The notes under the pieces are model-generated. The model worked only from the letters and a program-made list of their open reading frames with translations. It had not been told where the DNA came from and did not search any database. Positions 1 through 10,799 of a stretch of DNA of 64,000 nucleotides are shown piece by piece. Each line of letters opens with the position of its first letter. Within the stretch, counting starts at the first letter, position 1. The translations under genes and the position numbers were made by a program. The stretch is from Undaria pinnatifida (taxonomy: Eukaryota; Sar; Phaeophyceae; Laminariales; Alariaceae), in NCBI GenBank assembly GCA_012845835.1, contig JABAKD010000024.1, forward strand, positions 186,699-250,698, in the 5' to 3' direction.

Positions 1-1
1 C

Positions 2-730
2 TCTGCAGCTCCCGCCCCCTCGCCGGCGGCTTCCGCGTCTGCCTCATCCGCGTGGTTTGCGCGGGACCACCACTGGCCTTCCGAGCACTTCGGTGCTTTC
101 ATGGCTTCTCCTGCGCCGGAGTCGTCGCTCGCTCCTTTTCGCTCCGACGGATCGTCCATCCTAATGTTGGTGGATAGCGGAGCGACGGACAATTACCTAG
201 ATCCTGCGCTTACGCCTGGCGCGCGAGCTCACATGCGTGACATTGAAGACCTTCGGATCCCGCTCCCGATCATTGCCGCTGGGCAGCACGTTCTTCTCGG
301 CGTTACGACGGGGGGTCTCTTCGGCACGGTCGCCGACGACAGTGGCCTCGACAGGCAAGTTTACTTCCGTGTTGTCTCAGTACCGGGGCTGGGGACCAGA
401 CTCTTCTCCGTCACCGCTGCGCTGTCGAATGGAGTGGCCTCCCTTTTTTATCCGGACAACTCCAAGCTGGAGTCGGGGGACGTAGTCGTCCCGATGAAAA
501 TCCGAGGAGTGGATGACACCGGCAAGATCACTTGCTCCATCAACGTGAGGTTCGGCGCTGGGGATGGCGGTCGGCAGACCCTCGGGGAAGCTCCTGGCGG
601 ACTTGCCTTGAGGATGGAGACTGCCAGTCTCTGGCACCGGCGCATGGGACACATCAACAGCAAGAGCTTGGATGTGTTGAGGAAAGAGGCGGCCAACGGC
701 ATCGATTACACCGGCGACGTGCAGGACTGA
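2..730 (+). pseudogene. copia aspartic protease and GAG-pre-integrase segment
   Basis: The frame is open from base 2 to a TGA at 728-730; the first ATG (101) is probably not the true start, because pol is read as a polyprotein. The retroviral-type aspartic protease active site DSGA is at 173-184 within VDSGATDNYL. Near the C-terminus LWHRRMGHINSKSL is the GAG-pre-integrase box, which also supplies the two histidines of the integrase HHCC zinc finger. The TGA falls where the first Cys of the Cys-X2-Cys pair is expected, and the downstream frame is unchanged, so this looks like a point nonsense mutation rather than a domain boundary. Confidence 0.88.
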
Positions 731-1381
731 AGTGCGTGCTCTCTTGGTAAGAGCTCTCAACAGCCGCACCCAAAGAACGCCGTTTACGGCGTTTCACGCG
801 CCTTTCAGATCGTATTCGTCGATACCCTTGGTCCCTTCACGCCTACCGCGTTGGGCGGCTTCAAATACGCCGCCAAGTTTGTCGACCAACAAATCAAGTG
901 GAAGGAGGTCGTCCTCATGAAGGATAAGACTTGCTCGACTGACGTCCTCGAGTTGTTCAACAGGGGGACCGTCATTCCCCGCAGCGAGCGCATCCACGTG
1001 CTTCGTGTGGATAAGGGAACCGAGGTTTACGAGCGCGGCCTACCGAAGTACTGCCTGGACATCGGCATCCAGCTACAATTTGAATCGCCGAACACCCCCC
1101 AGCAGATCGGAGCGAATGAGCGTGCAGGCAGGACGATCATGAACATCGTGCGGTGCATGCTTGCTGACTCTACGCTGCCAAGCCTTCTTAGGGGAGAACT
1201 GATGCACACGGCGGTCTACCTGAGCAACCGGACTCCTCATGCAGCCTTGCACAACGGGACGCCGTACAAGGAGCTCTACGGCAAGGACGCGCAGCTTGGA
1301 GACCTTCGGGTGGTCGGGGCACGGGCGTTTGTGCATGAAGAGACGCACACCAAGAAGTTGGAAAGCCGTGAGTGGGAATGA
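731..1381 (+). pseudogene. copia integrase core
   Basis: This is the same frame as the protease segment, resumed directly after the TGA at 728-730. It is an integrase of the rve (DDE/RNase H fold) family, which inserts the cDNA copy into host DNA. The catalytic triad is legible: Asp at 821-823 in VFVDTLGPFT, Asp at 1010-1012 in LRVDKGTE and Glu at 1118-1120 in GANERAGRT. About 35 residues separate the second Asp from the Glu, as expected for a D,D-35-E core. The stretch ends in a TGA (1379-1381) just before LVGYSLDTK, a conserved part of the copia integrase C-terminal region, so the stop is again internal to the domain. Confidence 0.88.
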
Positions 1382-2040
1382 CGGTTGGTGGGCTACAGCC
1401 TGGACACGAAACCTACCGTCTCTACAACGCTCAGACGAGACGGGTGCGGGGAGTCGCAACGTTATCTTCATTGAAACGACTCCCGCACCGCCTTTGTTGG
1501 ACGAGCGTGGTTTTACGACGGGGAGTTCACTTATGCCGACCGGAACGATATGATCCGAGATTTGCGCAACTACACCACCAACCACTCGGTCGATGCGCTT
1601 CCTCCCAATCATGCCGTCGGGGACCCGTCTGTTCTCGAGCTTCTCGAGGACATCTCCACCGTCAACAACCGTGACCTTAAACTTAGCTCCGCTGACCCTT
1701 CTTCTGCCGCCGAGGATGCGCCTGCGGACGACGGTCTTGCCTCGCCTGGAGGAGTCAGCCCTCCTGAGTCGGGTAACGGTGCACCTTCACTTGCCGCATC
1801 TCCTTCCGGTCCTGCTCCGGCTGGTTCATCATCTGGTCCTGCGTCGCCGCCTGGTACGTCGGGTACTGGTTCTAGTTGGTGCTGCATCGCGGGGTCGTTC
1901 CGCGTGTGGGGGTGGGTTATCTCGTGGTGGGCGTGACACCCGCGGTGGCTCTTTGCGTCGTGCATCTGCGCGGGGAGGGATCGCGACGCGTGGTGGACGT
2001 GGTTCGGTGAGTGGGCGTGGTTCTCGTGGTGGTCGCGGCT
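1382..2040 (+). pseudogene. copia integrase C-terminus and Pro/Ser-rich linker, frameshifted
   Basis: Conserved copia blocks occur successively in different frames: LVGYSLDTK follows the 1381 stop, TYRLYNAQTRRVR is in another frame, and RNVIFIETTP in a third, which implies at least two small indels. From 1550 a fourth stretch continues (VLELLEDIS) into a Ser/Pro/Gly-rich linker. Linkers of this composition normally separate integrase from reverse transcriptase in copia polyproteins. A Gly/Arg-rich run (SRGGRGSVSGRGSRGGRG) at about 1990-2045 is unusual and may be part of the linker. Confidence 0.7.
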
Positions 2041-3059
2041 CCATGTCAGCCCCTCCTGACACCAGGATCACCCGGGCGATATTGCGCGTGCCCAACCAGA
2101 AGACCCTCAGCGAGCTTTTGTACGCGTTTCCCGCGACGGGGGAGTTTCGTGACGTCGCTCACAGGGACGCCACATTGGGATTCACGGAATACGCATACGC
2201 CGTAGGGGCGGTGCAACCGGACGTTCCTCGAACCATCCAGGAAGCACGAGCCTCACCGGGTGCAGCGAAGTGGAGCGCAGCTGCCGAACGCGAGATGAAA
2301 AGCCTCAACGACCGCAAGGTCCACAAACTCGTCCCGCGCTCAGCCGTCCCTCCGGGAAGGAAGCGCATCAAGTTCAAGTGGGTGTTCAAACGTAAGGCCG
2401 ACGGCTCCTTCAAGGGACGTGTCGTGGCCCAGGGCTGGAACCAAGTTCCCGGACACGACTGCGGCAGCACCTACGCTCCGGTGTGCAGCATCCAGAGCGT
2501 GCGAATGGTAGCGTGCATCACCGTGGAGTTCAACCTCATCTTCGACCAGATGGATGTTTCTACCGCTTTCCTCTACGCGAACATCCAGGAACAAGTGTTC
2601 GTTGAACAACCACCCGGTTTTGAGGTCAAGAACAAGGATGGAGGTGACATGGTAATGCAGCTGGAGAAGAGCGTCTACCGACTTGCTCAAAGCCCAGGCG
2701 ACTGGTTCAACACCATCGATCCCGTGCTTTTCAAGATTGGCTTCGTCGCACTCAAGTCAGACCCGTGCGTGTATTTGTACGATCACAACGGGGCCAAGAT
2801 CTACCTGACTCTCTACGTCGATGACCTTCTCCTGGCCGGCAACGACTCTAACGCCATTTCGATGGTGAAAGGGAAGTTGAAAAAGTGCTTCAAAACGACC
2901 GACATGGGGGAAGCATCTCTCGTACTCGGTATGGAAATCAAGAGGGATCGCGAGGCAGGTACCTTGACTATTTCCCAGGAGGCATACTGCAAATCGATCC
3001 TTGAATGGCTCCGGATGTCGGACTGCAAGCCCACTAGTACACCTGGTTACGGCTCGTAA
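2041..3059 (+). pseudogene. copia reverse transcriptase
   Basis: RNA-dependent DNA polymerase of the RVT_2 family; the frame is open from 1593, but recognisable RT starts at about 2070. Landmarks: W-type opening block KWVFKRKADGSFKGRVVAQG, catalytic motif A in DQMDVSTAFLYANI, the PPGFE block, YRLAQSPGDWF, and the YVDD box at 2814-2825 in LYVDDLLLAGND. The highly conserved Lys-Gln of YGLKQSPR reads as Ala-Gln here. The only clear lesion in the domain is the TAA at 3057-3059, which interrupts the polyprotein between RT and RNase H; coding resumes in the same frame. Confidence 0.92.
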
Positions 3060-3821
3060 ATCTCGAAGAACCAGCCCGAAAACACACTTGTCAACGAGGA
3101 GGAGACGCGCAAGTACCAAGAGATCGTCGGATCGCTCATGTACATTGCGCAAGTTCTGAGGTATGACATCATGTATGCGACAGGCCAACTGGCTCGCCCG
3201 ATGGCGACACCCAGCAAGGTGCACATAGTAGCGGCAAAGCATACTCTTCGCTATCTAGAAGGAACGACCAACTTCAGCATCACGTACAAGAAAGGTGGTT
3301 TTAAGCTTGCGACCTTCTCGGACTCGAACTGGGCAAACAACCTTGACAACGGGAAGTCGACCTCAAGCTACGTGACAAGCTACGTGACGATGCTGGCAAA
3401 CGCTCCGATGAGCTTCAGGTCGGGGCTGCAAGGTCTGACTGCGATGTCCACCATGGAAGCGGAACTAGTCGCGTCCGCCCTGGCGATGAAGGAAGCAGCA
3501 TTTTGCTCAAACATGCTGACGGAGCTTGGATTCAGGAAGCAGTTTGCACAAACGCCGGTGTACTGCGACAACACGGCTACTCTACATGCATTGGGGAACC
3601 GGTCCTTCAGCTCGAGGACCAATCACATCGCATTGCGCTTCTGCTTTATCAGGTAAGTGGTAACGGAGGGGAGGATCTCCATCCATTACGTCCCGACGGA
3701 GGACAACCTTGCCGACATCGGTACAAAGCACTTCAACAAGCACAGGTTCAAGCACCTTATGGACCTCATCAACAAGTTCAACGTCAACAAGTTCATCACC
3801 GTCGGATTCAAAGGAAAATGA
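3060..3821 (+). pseudogene. copia RNase H and polyprotein C-terminus
   Basis: In frame with the RT. It carries the copia-type connection (YQEIVGSLMYIAQVLRYDI, LARPMATPSKVH, HTLRYLEGT) and the RNase H landmarks FSDSNWANN (first Asp), STMEAELVA (Glu) and YCDNTATLHAL (Asp). RTNHIALRFCFIR is followed by a TAA at 3654-3656, after which the conserved tail ISIHYVPTEDNLADIGTK continues in the same frame to the natural TGA at 3819-3821. The TAA is therefore a late nonsense mutation inside the last conserved block. Confidence 0.88.
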
Positions 3822-4454
3822 GTAATTTATTTGTTTGACTCTGTATGTTTGAAATTAGCTTACACTTTTGATTTCTTTCGTAGGATTGAAGATTGTAGTT
3901 GGTTGTGTAGGAAACAATGAATATCATCACTTGGTTGAAACACGCATGACACGCATTTGTTTGCTTAAATTTATCATCATTAGCTGTGGTACAATTCGGA
4001 GCAACTTCCATCGAGTAGAAGGGTTATGGAAATGTTAGCACGTAGCCAGTATGAGTCAATGTTCAGTAGCACTGCACTTGTACGTCGTAGATCATCGTAG
4101 ATCTGCTCTGTGTCGGTTGGTATGTAACGTGCGTATGAATATGCGGAGGAATTACTTCTGTAGGATTATCTGTGGCCTTGACGAGTAGCTCACTCTCTCG
4201 TGTGGATCCTTCCGGATTGTCTAGCATCGTAGCCATCCCGGTCATCTCCAGCACCCAGCTACCTTCTGGACTCCTGCATAGTCTGCGGTTTATCTGTGTG
4301 TGTTGGCCACATAAGCGCCAGTGTTTACAACATCTTTACATTTTCTCCCAAACACGGAATCACTTGTGTCTTCCAGGCTATCCACTGCACAGTGTCATCA
4401 ACCCGACTAGCGTCGGGGACACAGCCTCTCTGCCACCGTGCTGGGGTATACCAC
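3822..4454. other. unassigned flank of the copia element
   Basis: AT-rich sequence directly after the copia stop. It should contain the polypurine tract and 3' LTR, but no TG...CA boundary can be fixed without the 5' LTR. AAGGAAAATGAG at 3811-3822 is the only purine-rich candidate tract. No convincing gene is seen. Confidence 0.4.
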
Positions 4455-4940
4455 AATATCCACAATAATATTATACAGGATATACATGATAAACTGGTGC
4501 ATTCCATCCAAAACCGTCAGATTTGTCCCCAAAAAAGATTTAAAGTTTCCACGCACAGATTAAGTTGCCCCCCCCCCCCCCCCCCCCCCGCTCTGTCTTG
4601 TTAAAACCAAGGTCCCCACGCCCTATAAACCTACGCCCTGCCCCCACCGGTTATACGACTTACAGGATAAACGTCATAAACTGATGCATTTCCTTCCACA
4701 GATGTCAGATTTTGTCCCCCTCAAAAACGGGTTTTATAGTTTCCGCTCACAGACTGACTAACATCATCCTCTTGACCCCTATGAGCTACACTGTGGCTCC
4801 AAGGGGAGTGGCCGAGCTGTATCCTTAATGAGGACGTACAACCCGTAATACGCGCGATCGGAGTACCAGACACTGCTTGCAAAGGTGAGTTTCGACAAAA
4901 TATTCGATCTCACAGCTGGACTGTATTTTTAGTTTTAGAG
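4455..4940 (+). repeat. R-family dispersed repeat, copy a
   Basis: This non-coding copy carries the two recurring blocks (ACCGTCAGATTTGTCCCC and CAGATTTTGTCCCCCTC, each followed by TTTCC...CACAGA), a poly-C run at 4568-4590, and the 3' terminal block starting TAATACGCGCGATCGGAG at 4847 and ending near GTATTTTTAG at 4935. Six other places in this window carry the same ordered blocks. No open frame is shared between copies. Confidence 0.8.
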
Positions 4941-5626
4941 TATGCTACGTACCGTGAACGCTCATACACTCCTACAGTTTACTGCTTGCTTTGTACAGCA
5001 TGGTCATCAATCATGCTAAAATGTGTCTTTACATGCATACAACAAAATTTACAAGAAGGATGGGAATGAGGAGCGTGACAGACGCCATCAACTCGTCAAA
5101 TTCCTAACTGCATTAAGTTACTGCGCTGTTGGCGGTTCTTGTTCTAAAATAATTGCCATGCATGCGTTCTCGTGTTCAACCTGATGCATACAGCTGGCTG
5201 CAATGGGAGTAGTAGTTAGTAGTACAGAGTAATTCAGCTTCGGAATCATGTCATTAACCGATGCGCGTTGTCAGTCTCTGATTCATGTTACAACGTATTA
5301 CATTGTACGACGTACCTTGCATGTCGCCTCTGCGTACTCTAAACAGCGCGTTTTACGGGGTGGCCTTTCCTGTTACGTACCTATCACAGTGCTTCTCCTT
5401 TACCGCACTACCAGGCTGGTGAGATCTGTATACAATAACTGAAATAGAAGTTTCGTGAAACAGTAGCGCGAGACCAGTCATCGACGACAGGAAGTTTGTG
5501 AAAATATTAACAACACCACCAGTCGTCAAGCAGGTGATAGGCCTCTACGTATTGTTCTTTTTTATGTACAGTGACACCTGCAGTGTCTTTCTTTCTCGTA
5601 CGCAGTGTGAGTGTTGTTTTCGCATT
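4941..5626. other. unassigned
   Basis: Spacer between the R repeat and the left end of the YR retrotransposon. No domain, RNA gene or tandem repeat is recognised. Confidence 0.4.
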
Positions 5627-5865
5627 AAAATGTAACTTTCGGTAGTAAAGTCGTGTTTGTGGAGGCGGAGAGTTGATTCTGGTTTAACAGACGATTTCTT
5701 GTTCATGGTCTCAACATAGAAAAGTAGTATAGCCCTGACGGCAGCGACACAAGAGCTGTCGCGCTTGCCGGAGACGAACGCCCGGGACATTGAGGAGCGA
5801 GAGCGCGCAGTACCGTAGGATCGCAATGAGTCAAGGCGCGTGCCCATTAGAATTGATCGATCTTC
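5627..5865 (+). repeat. A1 split direct repeat (left end of YR element)
   Basis: Matches A2 (12661-12868) along its length. Shared landmarks are AAAATG(T/C)AAC at the start, GAACTGTCGCGCTTGCC-like sequence in the middle, GAGCGAGAGCGCG, and GTGCCCATTAGAAT near the end. The ORF1 ATG lies a few bases after the repeat, at 5869. Confidence 0.82.
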
Positions 5866-5868
5866 AGC

Positions 5869-6417
5869 ATGGGGGACGCCAAATCGGGCGGGCCAGTCGG
5901 AGACGGACACGGGCATATGAAGGGGGGAGAGGTACGAGTGGACGGTCCAGTCGCCCCTGTGCAGGCCGCCACACAGGGCAACAACGTGAGACCCGTCCCG
6001 GCCGTCGCAGCAGCAGATCTAGCAATCGTGGCCCTTCTGCAGGAGTTGCTGGCGACTCTACAAACGATCACTGCGCGCCTGTCAAATATCGAGAACAATC
6101 AAGCGCATCCGCAGCTCCAGAGGCACAGACAGGCGCAGCCGGCACGCCAGCCTCAGCAGGCAGCCTTCCAGCTGGCAGGAGGGAGCACCCATAACATGGC
6201 ATTCCCGACGAAAGACGCAATACAGCAGGCTACGATCACCGCAGGCGTAACGGCGAACGCCAAGGAGGCGGCTGACCTCTGGCGAGCCAACAATGGACCA
6301 AACCAATGTTCATCGCCCGCGACGGCTTCAACGTCTCAGAGGAAACAGACCGACGATTACTGCCGATCTTGCTCGATACCGTGGCCCACGTCCCTTGACG
6401 CTGTATTAAACAGCTGA
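5869..6417 (+). pseudogene. ORF1 (gag-like) of the YR retrotransposon, N-terminal part
   Basis: The ATG at 5869 is the first after repeat A1. The 182-residue product begins MGDAKSGGPVGDGHGHMKGG, followed by an Ala/Val/Leu-rich helical stretch (residues about 45-75, VALLQELLATLQTITARL) that could form a coiled coil, then a Gln/His/Pro-rich segment. No zinc knuckle is seen. Gag-like proteins of DIRS-order elements are poorly conserved, so the assignment rests mainly on position. Near 6300 a better continuation is in another frame, which suggests a frameshift. Confidence 0.6.
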
Positions 6418-6830
6418 AGACCATGTCCGGCTTCGCGGTCGATGATTCCGCCCCCCCCGTGGCAATAGGAGAGACGCCGATGGCCATGGTCGCAGAGATT
6501 GACTTCGCTACCTTCGTAGCTGCCCTCATGGAGACCCTGGAGTACGGGGTGGAGGGTGCTCCGCCCGCATGCAAGGAGAGGGTCGCTACGTTGAGCTCAG
6601 TGCTGGAGCCGCCGAAACTGGTCAACGTATATTCACGTCGCCAATTCAACACCCTTGCGGAGCACTCGGTGAAGGTTCGACAGCTGCTGCTGTCAAACTC
6701 GAACATCGGCCTGCACGAAGGTATGAAAGCGCTAGCAGTGCAGAGAGGCGAGCTGTACAGAATCACACCTACGCTGCACCAGCGCTCAGAACTAGGAATT
6801 CCATGGTCAACCCCACCTAGAAAACATTGA
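6303..6830 (+). pseudogene. ORF1 (gag-like) continuation after frameshift
   Basis: From about 6303 the third frame reads MFIARDGFNVSEETDRR, meets a TGA at 6402-6404, and continues from an ATG at 6423 for 135 residues. The later part is rich in helix-forming residues and well-formed sequence (MVAEIDFATFVAALMETLEY, LVNVYSRRQFNTLAEHSVKV). I read it as the C-terminal half of ORF1, displaced by one indel and broken by one stop. No database family is recognised. Its place between A1 and the RT fits a capsid-like protein. Confidence 0.5.
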
Positions 6831-7699
6831 GGGCGCTGGCGGAGGCGGGCGACGAATGTAGCCTCGCGAGGGGCTCAGCGCATTGGAGGCCGAATACATC
6901 AGGCGAAAGAGAGAGGTAGAAAGTAAAGGAGCCCCAGGCACGGGTGATCAGCTAGGAGCCCCCGCTCAGGGCCGAGCCGGGGAGGGGTGGGGGATCACCC
7001 CCTTCAGGGTCGGAATGAAGCAGCCGAAGACGGCTGCGGCGATGTGTGACTAGTCGTGGGGTGGCCTCAGTTGCGAGAGGCTCATCTGTTCGTTTGCACA
7101 CAACCAAGGCGCCGGGACAGCTGCGCAGCAGCAGCAGCAGCAGCAGCCGCAAGCGCTGCCTCCGCCGCCGGCACTTCCACCGCCGCCACTGCAACAGTAG
7201 CAGACGCAACCGGCTGCGGCAGCAGGGGCAGGGGAAGGGGGACAAGAGGGGTTGGAGTAGGAGTGTCACGCCCGAACGCCGTGCGCTTTAGCAGAAACCA
7301 CGTGCCCGCTGGCAGGGGCGGCGGTGTAAGGTGGAATGGCGGCATTAATTGACAGCACGAGCTCTTCCGTCAGGCAGGGCCGACGGAGGGGGGGTCAGCG
7401 GCGAGAGCTAATCGGAGTATCTTCACAAACGCCGAGAGGTCCGTCGGACTTCGCAATGCATCCGTACCCGTTTGGTGTCGCCGGCCTTGTTTCATGGTGA
7501 GAATCAGTCGTCGAGAGGCAAAAGCAGTGCGGTACACAGAAGAACGTCTGAAGCAGGGTCTGGGCAATCGTCGCGGCGTCAGAAAGAAAACCGCAGTTAG
7601 AAAAGTAGTCTCGATCAATCGTTCCACTCAAGCAGGCAGAACCCACATGCGTCGGAAGAGCAAGTCAGATTCACCCAGAAATGATTTTTTCAGGTGACC
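6831..7699 (+). other. YR element interior, G/C-rich, no clear gene
   Basis: Purine/G-rich sequence with a CAG run at about 7124-7148 and repeated Arg/Ser codons. Short open frames exist on both strands but look compositional. It may be degraded ORF1 sequence. Confidence 0.35.
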
Positions 7700-8835
7700 T
7701 CAGTGCAAGAAAGTTCAAAACAGCAGGCTTTGTGTGAGCAGAGACAATGGTTGCATTATTTTGCCGACCGAGCAGACATCGGTGGGGCAGAAGTCTTACA
7801 CCAAAGCACAGAAAACAGGTTTTTGCGTGAGCAGAGACGAAGGTTGCATTATTTCGCAAACCGACCAGTTATTGGTTGTGCGGAACTCTCACACCACAGC
7901 ACAAAACAGCAAGTTTTGTGTGAGCAGAGACGAAGGTTACCTTTTTTCGCGAGCCCACCACTTATCGGCGGTGCAAAAATCTCACACAACAGCACAGAAC
8001 AGCAAGTTTTGTGTGAGCAGAGACGAAGGTTACCTTATTTCGCGAGCCGACCACTTATCGGCGGTGCAAAACTCGCACACAACAGCACAAAACAGCAGGC
8101 TTTGTGTGAGCAGAGACGAAGGTTAACATATTTCGCGAACCGACCACTTATCAGTGTTACAGAACTCTCCCACCACAGCACAGAACAGCAGGCTTTGTGT
8201 GAGCAGAGACAAAGGTTAACGTATTGCGCGAACCGACCACTTACTTGTCGGTTGTGCGGAACTCTCACACCACAGCACAGAACAGCAGGCTTTGTGTGAG
8301 CAGTACCATATTTCATGAACCAGTCAGTTATCGGTGGTGCGGAACTCTCACATCACGGCACAGAATAGCAGGTTTGTGTGAGCAGAGACGAAGGTTGCCT
8401 TATTTCGCGAACCGACCACTTGTCGGCGGTGCGGAACTCTCACACCACAACAGAAAACAGCAGGATTTGTGTGAGCAGAGACGAAGGTTAACATATTTCG
8501 CGAACCGACCACTTATCAGTGTTATAGAACTCTCCCACCACAGCACATAACAGCAGGCTTTGTGTGAGCAGAGACGAAGGTTAACTTATTTCGCGAACCG
8601 ACCACTCACTTGTCGGTTGTGCGGAACTCTCGCACCACAGCACAGAACAGCAAGCTTTGTCTGAGCCGAGCCGAAGCTTACCATATTTCATGAACCGACC
8701 AGTTATCGGTGGTGCGGAACTCTTACACCACCGCGACACAGAACAGCAGGCTTCGTGTGAGCAGCGACGAAAGTTGACCTTATTTTGCAGACCAGACAGA
8801 TGTCGGTGGTGCGGAACTCTCACGCTACATCATAG
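7700..8835 (+). repeat. 93-bp tandem array inside the YR retrotransposon (about 12 units)
   Basis: Unit starts, marked by CAGGCTTTGTGTGAGCAG or variants, fall at 7724, 7816, 7910, 8003, 8096, 8189, 8286, 8369, 8461, 8554, 8650 and 8747. Successive spacings are 92, 94, 93, 93, 93, 93, 97, 83, 92, 93, 96 and 97. Because 93 is 31 codons, the frame beginning at 7694 stays open for six units and encodes a repeated 31-residue motif (CEQRRRLTYFANRPLI). A second plus frame and a minus frame are open too, as expected for any period divisible by three. Each unit carries CTCACAC and, about 25 bases on, GTGTGAG, so it can form a small hairpin. Confidence 0.93.
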
Positions 8836-9256
8836 ATCAACAGGGGCAGAGGGCCAGAATATCTCACTTCCGCTCGAGTCGGAAAATCATCGATCGCGTA
8901 GAAGGCTCAAACCAGAACGACTGTCCACCCGTGCAGTACAGCAGATACCCCACAGAAGCAGAAAGCACTCAATTGTAGTAAATGCACAGATCATAGCAGA
9001 CAGAGCGGCCGCGAAGGCAAGGACAAGCAGAGCCGCCAGTGGAGCAGCCAGGCGTTAGCACGTTGGTACCAGTCGACGCGCGGGAGCGTAGCTGGTAATC
9101 ACGCTCACGGCTTCCCTATGGGGAGATGCGCAGTCGAAGAAGTACAGAACGCATGGTACAGCGGTGGCACGTTCAAAAAGACATATTTGGACGCGAAGGA
9201 CTCGCTCACAAGACAGAGAATAACTGCTGTACAAGCGAGCCAACACTTTCACAGTC
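8836..9256 (+). other. YR element interior between the array and RT
   Basis: No recognised domain. Short frames are open on the plus strand, and the RT-proximal part probably belongs to the degraded pol N-terminus. Confidence 0.35.
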
Positions 9257-10780
9257 ATGATCCGAGAAAAGCATGGAGTCGTGGGAGACGTAGCTCGATT
9301 GCTGGGAGGATCCTTGGTAGCACCACCGATAGACCCTATACACATACCGCGTGGACGAGATCTAAAAGGCTTCGGGCCAGTGGACGAGCTGGTCATGATG
9401 GTCACAGGAGGGGTGCCGGTAAATGCAGTCGCGTCCGGAGCAGATCTTGAGCGCGCGTGACTGTACGGAAACCACAGCAGTGTTACCGAGCACTTGCCGT
9501 CAGTTTGGAAAAAAATCGGCGAATACGACAGGCGCTCAAATGCTTAGTGATGCAGGAATCAGCTGCACATGAAATGACTACTCCCAGGAGTCTCTTCGCT
9601 AGTGGCGGGCGTACACAAAAGGTACGGATAATCAATGATATTTCGTTCGATGCGCAGACCAGAGAGATAAAAGGAGGTCTAAACGGAGACAGTGACACCG
9701 ATACCGCCCCCCAATTCCTGTGCGCCGAAGCGCTGTCCAAGTTCATAGACGAACTCGTCACATTGAAAAAGAAAGACCCAGGAAAAAGAGCACTGATGAG
9801 GCAAGATCGATGTGTCAGACGCTTTCCGGAACGTGCGAGTAGACTCGGATAAAGCCCACATTTTCTTGTTACACCCTACGAGAGCTTGTAGTAATTGATT
9901 TTCGTTTGAATTTTGGATGTTCGGGATCGCCGGGGTTCTGGGGCGTCATGACGGCGGCGGCCACACAAGCACACGTCAGCTCAGTTGTTAGACGAAGAAA
10001 AATAAGTGATGGCTCACGTACGGGTGGTCGAGCGGTGGGGAGACGGACGCAAACGTCAAGACTCACAGTGAGAGGGGGGAGTCCGACCCATTCTTCACAG
10101 CCGTGTACGTAGACAATTACCTACAAGTCAGGGTACAGAAATCTGACAAAGACACTGCATTCTAAATTTCATCAGCCGCTCTAGGTTCGGATCACGTGCG
10201 TTTGTTCGGCCGGCGAAAGGTAGGTGTAACGCCCATTCCAGCACCCCACACAAACACGGACTGGGACACAACGATAGACGCATTAAGCTTCACTATCAAC
10301 TCCCACACGACGCGAGTTTCGGTTCCGCGCGAAAAGATTGAAGCGATAAAGAGCTTGTCGTTCGAGCAATGGCCCCAGAGCAGGAGGGAAGCGACAGCGA
10401 GGGGGGTGCTTAGCATGGCCGCCAAGTTATTGAACCTCACGTACGTAGTTCGGGCTGGTAAGTATTTCGTGTGGAGGCTGCTGTGGCTGATCGGGCTGCA
10501 CAACTCAGGAGGTAGCAAAAACCAGAACCGTACGGTAGGACTCGGTAGAGATTTTCACGCCGCCCTTCCATTGTGGAAGTGGGCTATTGTTCATGAACGA
10601 CTACACCACGATGAGGCGCTTAGCGCTCCCTGCTACACAGCTATACATGACCCACAAACAGGCACTACCTGTCCGACGCCAGTTTCGAGGCGGTGTGCGG
10701 TTTTTATGTCGAGAGGAAGGTATGTTGGAGAGACGACTTGCTAAAAGAACTGGCTGCAGAGCGAAAGAGAAAAGATGATC
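9257..10780 (+). pseudogene. Ngaro/DIRS-type reverse transcriptase
   Basis: Conserved blocks appear in order but in changing frames. A leader (DPIHIPRGRDLKGFGPVDEL, 9257-9460) is followed by KVRIINDISFDAQ at about 9619-9660. Motif A KIDVSDAFRNV starts at 9803, with Asp codons at 9809 and 9818. FGCSGSPGFWGVM lies at about 9912-9950 and motif C YVDN at 10106-10117, where YVDD would be expected. Downstream, FTINSHTTRVSVPREKIE and LLNLTYVVRAGKYFVWRLL are thumb or connection blocks typical of this RT group. Besides the frameshifts there is an in-frame TAA at about 10167 after the YVDN block. The enzyme would copy the element RNA; here it cannot be translated intact. Confidence 0.85.
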
Positions 10781-10799
10781 GGCGAGTGACCTGTAGTAG

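Larger units (their letters stand above)
1..3821 (+). mobile_element. Ty1/copia LTR retrotransposon, degraded, left end outside window
   Basis: The domain order protease, GAG-pre-integrase, integrase, reverse transcriptase, RNase H is that of the Ty1/copia (Pseudoviridae-type) superfamily; in Ty3/gypsy the integrase lies last. The reading frame is already open at base 2, so gag and the 5' LTR lie to the left. The element is dead: there are in-frame stops at 728-730, 1379-1381, 3057-3059 and 3654-3656, and at least two frame changes between 1381 and 1600. The coding sequence ends with TGA at 3819-3821. No 3' LTR could be delimited by eye, because its partner would be outside the window. Confidence 0.93.

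Noticed and set aside
4568-4590. Poly-C run as an assembly artefact
   Set aside because: Comparable poly-C runs occur at the same place in other R copies (14.2, 24.5 inverted, 61.2-61.8 kb), so it belongs to the repeat, although its exact length is unreliable.
7700-8835. CRISPR-like array
   Set aside because: The whole 93-bp unit repeats, with no unique spacers; the period and its position inside a eukaryotic retrotransposon fit a minisatellite.
10419-10744. Separate gene in the 182-codon frame starting at 10196
   Set aside because: Its sequence is the thumb/connection part of the Ngaro-like RT, not an independent protein.
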